Positions 5,183 through 7,900 of a stretch of 7,900 nucleotides of DNA are shown one piece after another (position 1 is the stretch's first letter; every line of letters begins with the position of its first letter). The notes beneath the pieces were generated by a model. It was not told the DNA's origin. It saw only the letters and a list, made by a program, of their open reading frames with translations, and ran no database searches. Location of the stretch: contig VGSO01000126.1 in assembly GCA_016874945.1 (NCBI GenBank), positions 1-7,900 on the forward strand. The letters are read 5' to 3'. Source of the stretch: Deltaproteobacteria bacterium. Its GTDB lineage: Bacteria > Desulfobacterota > Desulfobaccia > Desulfobaccales > 0-14-0-80-60-11. Both the position numbers and the translations under genes were made by a program.

Positions 5183-6418
5183 TCACCTCCGGGCGATAAG
5201 GATTTGTTGGGTAGGCGGGGCCAGCAGGCTCAAGGGGGATTCGCCCTTCTGCGGGCCTTGTTCCGAGTCCCACGACAGACGCAGGGCCATGACGGTCAGG
5301 GTTTTGAGGAAAATGGTTTCGCCCAGCAGCTGGCTGCGGTTCTGAATCAGGTCATCCGCGGCCGCAGCCGCTGCCCGGGCGTCTTCCCGACGGCCCTTAA
5401 GGGCCAGGTAATAGGCCATGTCCCGGAGGCGCCGACGCCACAACTGGCGCGTGTCCGGGGGAAACATGGCCTGGGCGGCCTCATTGGCCAGGTCGTCGAT
5501 GCGGGCCTGTTTCTGCTGGTCCGTAAGGACCAGGCGGCTTTCCAGGATTTCTTTCAATTTGTCAAACCAGGGAGCGATTTCCTCGGCATCGGGAATCCAG
5601 AAATAAAAGAGAGGGTCCTGGGCCAGCTTCCGGGACTCGTCCAACAGGCGGCTGCGGTCCGCCGGGGTTATCTCTCCCAGGAGGACGTCCAGGTCCGGAG
5701 TTTCAGGGGGGGCCAAGCGGCTCAAAATGCGTCCCCGATGGCCGACATAGTCGGTGGCGTCGGCTGCTCGGGGATTGGCTTGGTAGGCTTCCTCCAGGAG
5801 GCTCAAGGCATAGGAGGCGGGAATTGTTTGGAATTCCACCACGCCGCCCTTGGTTAGAAAGTCCCAAAATTCCTGGCGCAACTTGCTTTTAACATCCGAG
5901 ATGTGGCACTCCCGGATGCCCTCAAGGTTGTGGATGCGGGCCGCCAGAAGGTTGCCGCCGATAAGGTCCCGGGAGCCTTCCAAAACCACATAGCGCTCGC
6001 GGTTTTCTATAAACTGGGAGACCAGGGCATGAACCGCGGCGCCGGTTTCGCTGACCTGGAGACCCTCTTCCCGGGGGAGCAGTTCGGGCGGCGCCGCCAC
6101 CCCCCGGCTCTGGAGGGCATGAAAGGCGCGCTTCAGGGCCTTGCGCCGGGCCTTGTCAGGGGCCGCGGCGAAGAGGGCGGCCAGCAGCCGGGGGGTAACC
6201 GGGTGGGCCAGGGCGCCCAGGGCGGCGATAAGATGGAGGTCCCAGACGGGGTCCTGGGGGCGGGTTTGAACCAGATTCTGCAAGGCTTCCACGTCCGCCT
6301 CGGCCGCCAGGGCCTGGGCCACCCGGTCCACCATGGCTTCCAGGGCCGCGGCATCCTCGGAGGCCAGGGGAGGAAGAGCGGCTTCAGAAGCCTTCTTATC
6401 TTTAAGGCGCCGGGCCAT
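5183..6418 (-). CDS. Uncharacterised protein between pyrR and yjbQ, 411 aa
   Basis: I do not recognise a family. The first 110 residues are Ala/Leu-rich helices with a HEAT- or TPR-like feel. The middle carries RYVVLEGSRDLIGGNLLAAR (about 142-161) and FLTKGGVVEFQTIPASYAL (about 187-204). The last part (about 250-385) is helical again, with an Ala run at 348-355 and the closing helix GETIFLKTLTVMALRL (366-381). There is no signal peptide or certain membrane helix. The ATG overlaps the pyrR stop as TAATG, with AAAGG upstream, and its TGA is two bases before the yjbQ ATG. Coupled translation of all three genes is therefore likely, and the end of this gene carries the yjbQ ribosome binding site. 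Any link to pyrimidine or thiamine metabolism is inferred only from this context. Confidence 0.88.
   Translation of the reverse strand: MARRLKDKKASEAALPPLASEDAAALEAMVDRVAQALAAEADVEALQNLVQTRPQDPVWDLHLIAALGALAHPVTPRLLAALFAAAPDKARRKALKRAFHALQSRGVAAPPELLPREEGLQVSETGAAVHALVSQFIENRERYVVLEGSRDLIGGNLLAARIHNLEGIRECHISDVKSKLRQEFWDFLTKGGVVEFQTIPASYALSLLEEAYQANPRAADATDYVGHRGRILSRLAPPETPDLDVLLGEITPADRSRLLDESRKLAQDPLFYFWIPDAEEIAPWFDKLKEILESRLVLTDQQKQARIDDLANEAAQAMFPPDTRQLWRRRLRDMAYYLALKGRREDARAAAAAADDLIQNRSQLLGETIFLKTLTVMALRLSWDSEQGPQKGESPLSLLAPPTQQILIARR
5186..5190 (-). promoter_or_regulatory. Strong ribosome binding site of yjbQ inside the upstream gene
   Basis: On the - strand GGAGG is followed by TGAAG and the ATG at 5180. 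The TGA in this spacer is the stop of the 411-residue gene, so a ribosome ending there is placed to start yjbQ. This decides the yjbQ start over the longer frame. Confidence 0.85.
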
Positions 6419-6972
6419 TAAGACCTTTCCGGAGGGCCGGGCTCTATGGCTACCTCATCGGTGCGGCCCATTTCCTTAAGATAGACGTTCACCCTTTGGC
6501 CCGGCGGCAGGTCAACCACCAGACCCACGTAGTCCGGCTGAATAGGCAGTTCCCGTCCTCCCCGGTCGATGAGCACCGCCAGTTCGATGCGCCGGGGCCG
6601 GCCATAATCGATGAGGGCGTCCAGCGCCGACCGGACGGTGCGGCCGGTGAAGAGCACGTCGTCCACCAGCACCACTTCCTGATCATCGATGGATCGGGGG
6701 AGCTCGGTTTTGCCCACCAGGGGCTTGTGGCTAAGCTGGGTCCAGTCGTCCCGGTACAGCGTGATATCCAGCACGCCCACCCGGACGGGAATGCCGGTGC
6801 GGCGGTGCATTTTGTCCGCCAGACGCTGGGCCAAAAAGGCCCCGCCGGTGCGGATGCCCACCACCAGCAATTCGTCCGGATTCAGATGCCGGGCCAGGAC
6901 CTCGTCGGTGAGACGCTCCAGGGCGCGGTCCACCTCCGCTGCGGTCATGGCAAGGGTTTTTTCCGAGGCCAT
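6418..6972 (-). CDS. pyrR: Bifunctional PyrR: uracil phosphoribosyltransferase / pyr regulator
   Basis: A 184-residue protein close to the usual PyrR length (about 180). It carries GIRTGG (39-44), DITLYRDD (69-76), the PRPP-binding loop VVLVDDVLFTGRT (100-112), and DRGGRELPIQPDYVG near the C-terminus, all standard PyrR landmarks. PyrR converts uracil and PRPP to UMP. In Bacillus and relatives it also binds pyr mRNA leaders and controls attenuation in response to UMP. Whether it regulates RNA here is open, because no pyr biosynthesis genes and no recognisable anti-antiterminator are in the window. The start at 6972 is chosen because AAGGA lies upstream and the N-terminus then aligns with known PyrR proteins. 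A frame start at 7011 would add 13 residues and has no ribosome binding site. It is the first gene of the three-gene leftward operon; its TAA overlaps the next ATG. Confidence 0.94.
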   Translation of the reverse strand: MASEKTLAMTAAEVDRALERLTDEVLARHLNPDELLVVGIRTGGAFLAQRLADKMHRRTGIPVRVGVLDITLYRDDWTQLSHKPLVGKTELPRSIDDQEVVLVDDVLFTGRTVRSALDALIDYGRPRRIELAVLIDRGGRELPIQPDYVGLVVDLPPGQRVNVYLKEMGRTDEVAIEPGPPERS

Positions 6973-7090
6973 AGGATGATTCCTTATTCCCAATAAATCT
7001 AATAATGCCATAAATTAACATGCCATAACCAAGAAGACAAGGCGAAGCAAGTCAACGCCCCCGAGGGAACCCCTGTAAGGAAGAAAATTT

Positions 7091-7119
7091 TTGTGCCCTG
7101 TGCGTCATTGTGGTTTAAT
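7091..7119 (+). promoter_or_regulatory. Candidate sigma70-type promoter for the J-domain gene
   Basis: TTGTGC (7091-7096) and TTTAAT (7114-7119) are 17 bases apart. The -10 matches at five of six positions, the -35 only at three. It would start transcription near 7126, ahead of the ATG at 7172. This is based on pattern alone. Confidence 0.3.
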
Positions 7120-7134
7120 ATTTATTATCTTTTC

Positions 7135-7165
7135 ACAGAAAACCGAAAACAGAACACAGAAAAAA
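7135..7165. repeat. Degenerate 7-base A-rich repeat upstream of the J-domain gene
   Basis: GAAAACCGAAAACAGAACAC and the following A-rich bases resemble the ACCGAAA tandem repeat at 7700-7723. It lies in the probable 5' untranslated region of the J-domain gene, where it replaces a normal ribosome binding site. Confidence 0.35.
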
Positions 7166-7171
7166 GAACAC

Positions 7172-7477
7172 ATGACCCTGGAAGAAGCCCGGGAATTGTT
7201 GGGGCTGGACCGAAGAGCCACCCGGAAGGAGATCCGGAGCGCGTACCGCCGGGCCGCCCGGCGGTGGCACCCGGACCGGGCGCCTTACGGCGCGGAGGCC
7301 GAATACCGCGCCCGCATGCAGGAAGTTAACGCCGCCTACCAAAAAATCATCAAATTTATTGAAGACTACCGGTACCATCTGGCGGAGGCGGAAGCACCCG
7401 ACGACTACCAGAAGTGGTGGTATTCCCGGTTCGGGGTGGGGGTCTGGAGTCCGCCGAAGAAAGGCGCCCAAGAATAA
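7172..7477 (+). CDS. J-domain-only protein (DnaJ-like, type III)
   Basis: A 101-residue protein made almost entirely of a J domain. Residues 2-10 (TLEEARELL) form helix I, RKEIRSAYRRAARRW (18-32) is the basic helix II, and HPD is intact at 33-35. Helix III follows with EYRARMQEVNAAYQKIIKF. The HPD motif is what stimulates the ATPase of a DnaK/Hsp70 partner. The Gly/Phe region, zinc centre and client-binding domains of DnaJ itself are absent, so it is a type III (class C) J protein, perhaps bringing DnaK to a specific client. The C-terminus (about 75-101) has an aromatic stretch YQKWWYSRFGVGVW. There is no membrane helix. The ATG at 7172 is chosen because it directly precedes the J domain; an upstream TTG at 7091 would add 27 residues encoded by an A-rich repeat. 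No good Shine-Dalgarno sequence is seen. It is divergent from pyrR. Confidence 0.9.
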   Translation: MTLEEARELLGLDRRATRKEIRSAYRRAARRWHPDRAPYGAEAEYRARMQEVNAAYQKIIKFIEDYRYHLAEAEAPDDYQKWWYSRFGVGVWSPPKKGAQE

Positions 7478-7541
7478 TATTTATCCCCAGATTAATACCA
7501 AATTCAGTTTCAGATGCAACAAAATATATGGCTAACTTATT

Positions 7542-7676
7542 GAGGCTCTTGTAAAAATCGTTTTGTTGTCATCCTGAACCAAGTGAAGGATCTCAACCTC
7601 TTGTAAATACGAGATTCTTGCTTCGCTTCGCTCAGAATGACAAGGGGCGGCAATTAAGTAATTTTGCAAGAGCCTC
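7542..7676. mobile_element. MITE-like element M3 flanked by TTATT direct repeats
   Basis: The ends GAGGCTCTTGTAAAA (7542-7556) and TTTTGCAAGAGCCTC (7662-7676) form a 15-bp inverted repeat with one mismatch. TTATT lies immediately outside both ends (7537-7541 and 7677-7681), as expected for a 5-bp target duplication. Inside, TTGTCATCCTGA (7566-7577) and TCAGAATGACAA (7632-7643) form a second palindrome of the same 'HSERSE' type as in M2. The 135-bp element has no transposase. It fills much of the gene-free stretch 7478-7790, which otherwise holds a possible solo M2-type arm (7495-7512) and a 7-base tandem repeat. Confidence 0.65.
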
Positions 7677-7699
7677 TTATTGATAATACAATTTCTTTT

Positions 7700-7723
7700 A
7701 ACCGAAAACCGAAAACCGAAAAC
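7700..7723. repeat. 7-base tandem repeat, three copies of AACCGAA
   Basis: Three perfect head-to-tail copies of AACCGAA are followed by AAC. Related copies lie at 1525-1554 (opposite orientation, inside a coding region) and in degenerate form at 7135-7165. Confidence 0.8.
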
Positions 7724-7790
7724 GGTATAACACAGATAAACACCGATGGAGATGGTCGGCGGGAGCCTGGCCATATTCAATGACTAAACG

Positions 7791-7900
7791 ATGAATGGGC
7801 TAATTTTGAAAATCTTTGCCGGCGGGCTGATCCTGGGTTTGCTGGGGCTGTCCATCCTTCCGGCCTCGCTGGCTGCTTCCCCGGCGGAAACCCTACTGGA
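7791..7900 (+). CDS. Start of an exported protein (signal peptide), cut by window end
   Basis: Only the first 36 codons are present. The N-terminus MNGLILKIFAGGLILGLLGL has one lysine, a long hydrophobic core and then PASLAASPAE, which fits a Sec signal peptide with likely cleavage after SLA (about residue 28). There is no lipobox cysteine in the visible part. The protein would be periplasmic, outer-membrane or secreted; the function is not visible. An in-frame TAA just upstream excludes an earlier start. The ribosome binding site is weak. Confidence 0.6.
   Translation, partial: MNGLILKIFAGGLILGLLGLSILPASLAASPAETLL

Noticed and set aside
5181..5273. N-terminal extension of yjbQ
   Set aside because: Thirty-one extra residues would overlap the upstream gene and are not family-like; the start at 5180 has a GGAGG at ideal spacing.
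6973..7090. PyrR-binding attenuator or clear promoter upstream of pyrR
   Set aside because: No recognisable PyrR-binding hairpin followed by a terminator is seen. TTGACT at 7050-7055 (- strand) has no -10 at proper spacing.
7091..7171. Upstream TTG start extending the J-domain protein by 27 residues
   Set aside because: The extension is encoded partly by an A-rich repeat and contains no J-domain sequence; a candidate promoter overlaps it.
7532..7780. Possible 82-codon gene on the - strand
   Set aside because: It contains CHSERSEARI and a TVFGFRFSV stretch, which are translations of the M3 core and the 7-base tandem repeat.

Overview
The window is GC-rich bacterial chromosome. It most resembles a Gram-negative Desulfobacterota (former Deltaproteobacteria) lineage. 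That is an inference from the kind of genes present (a RodA-type tail, PyrR, a YjbQ/UPF0047 protein, an exported protein) and from the many short palindromic intergenic repeats; no marker gene settles it. Nothing points to a plasmid, phage or CRISPR locus, and no rRNA or tRNA gene was recognised.

Layout. Bases 1-93 are the last 30 codons of a RodA/FtsW-type gene on the + strand. It runs toward a 75-residue gene on the - strand (348-575), with a two-way terminator at 261-303 between them. The - strand then carries an alpha/beta hydrolase (730-1563), a class I SAM-dependent methyltransferase-like protein (1880-2557) and a large unrecognised protein of 579 residues (2731-4470). A tightly packed leftward operon follows: pyrR (6418-6972), a 411-residue unrecognised protein (5183-6418) and a yjbQ-family gene (4779-5180). 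Their junctions are TAATG and TGA-AG-ATG, so translation is probably coupled. A J-domain-only protein (7172-7477) is divergent from pyrR. At the right edge is the start of a secreted or lipid-anchored-looking protein (7791 onward), cut by the window end.

How the genes relate. Only pyrR, the 411-residue protein and yjbQ look like one unit. PyrR handles uracil salvage and possibly pyrimidine regulation. YjbQ belongs to a family with weak thiamine-phosphate synthase activity. The middle protein has no recognised function, and the operon is the only clue to its job. The other genes look like single transcription units separated by repeats.

The most distinctive content is intergenic. Between 94 and 347, 1564 and 1879, 2558 and 2730, 4471 and 4778, and 7478 and 7790 there are several families of palindromic or MITE-like repeats. 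One arm family (ATACCAAGTTGC and variants) occurs five or six times. One hairpin core, of the type often mistranslated as a 'HSERSE' peptide, occurs twice inside different outer inverted repeats. The copy at 7542-7676 is flanked by TTATT on both sides. A third element occurs at 128-253 and 2605-2693. A 7-base repeat (ACCGAAN) occurs at three sites, one of them inside the coding start of the hydrolase. I did not find a clear new multi-gene system; the repeat landscape and the two unrecognised proteins are the best leads.
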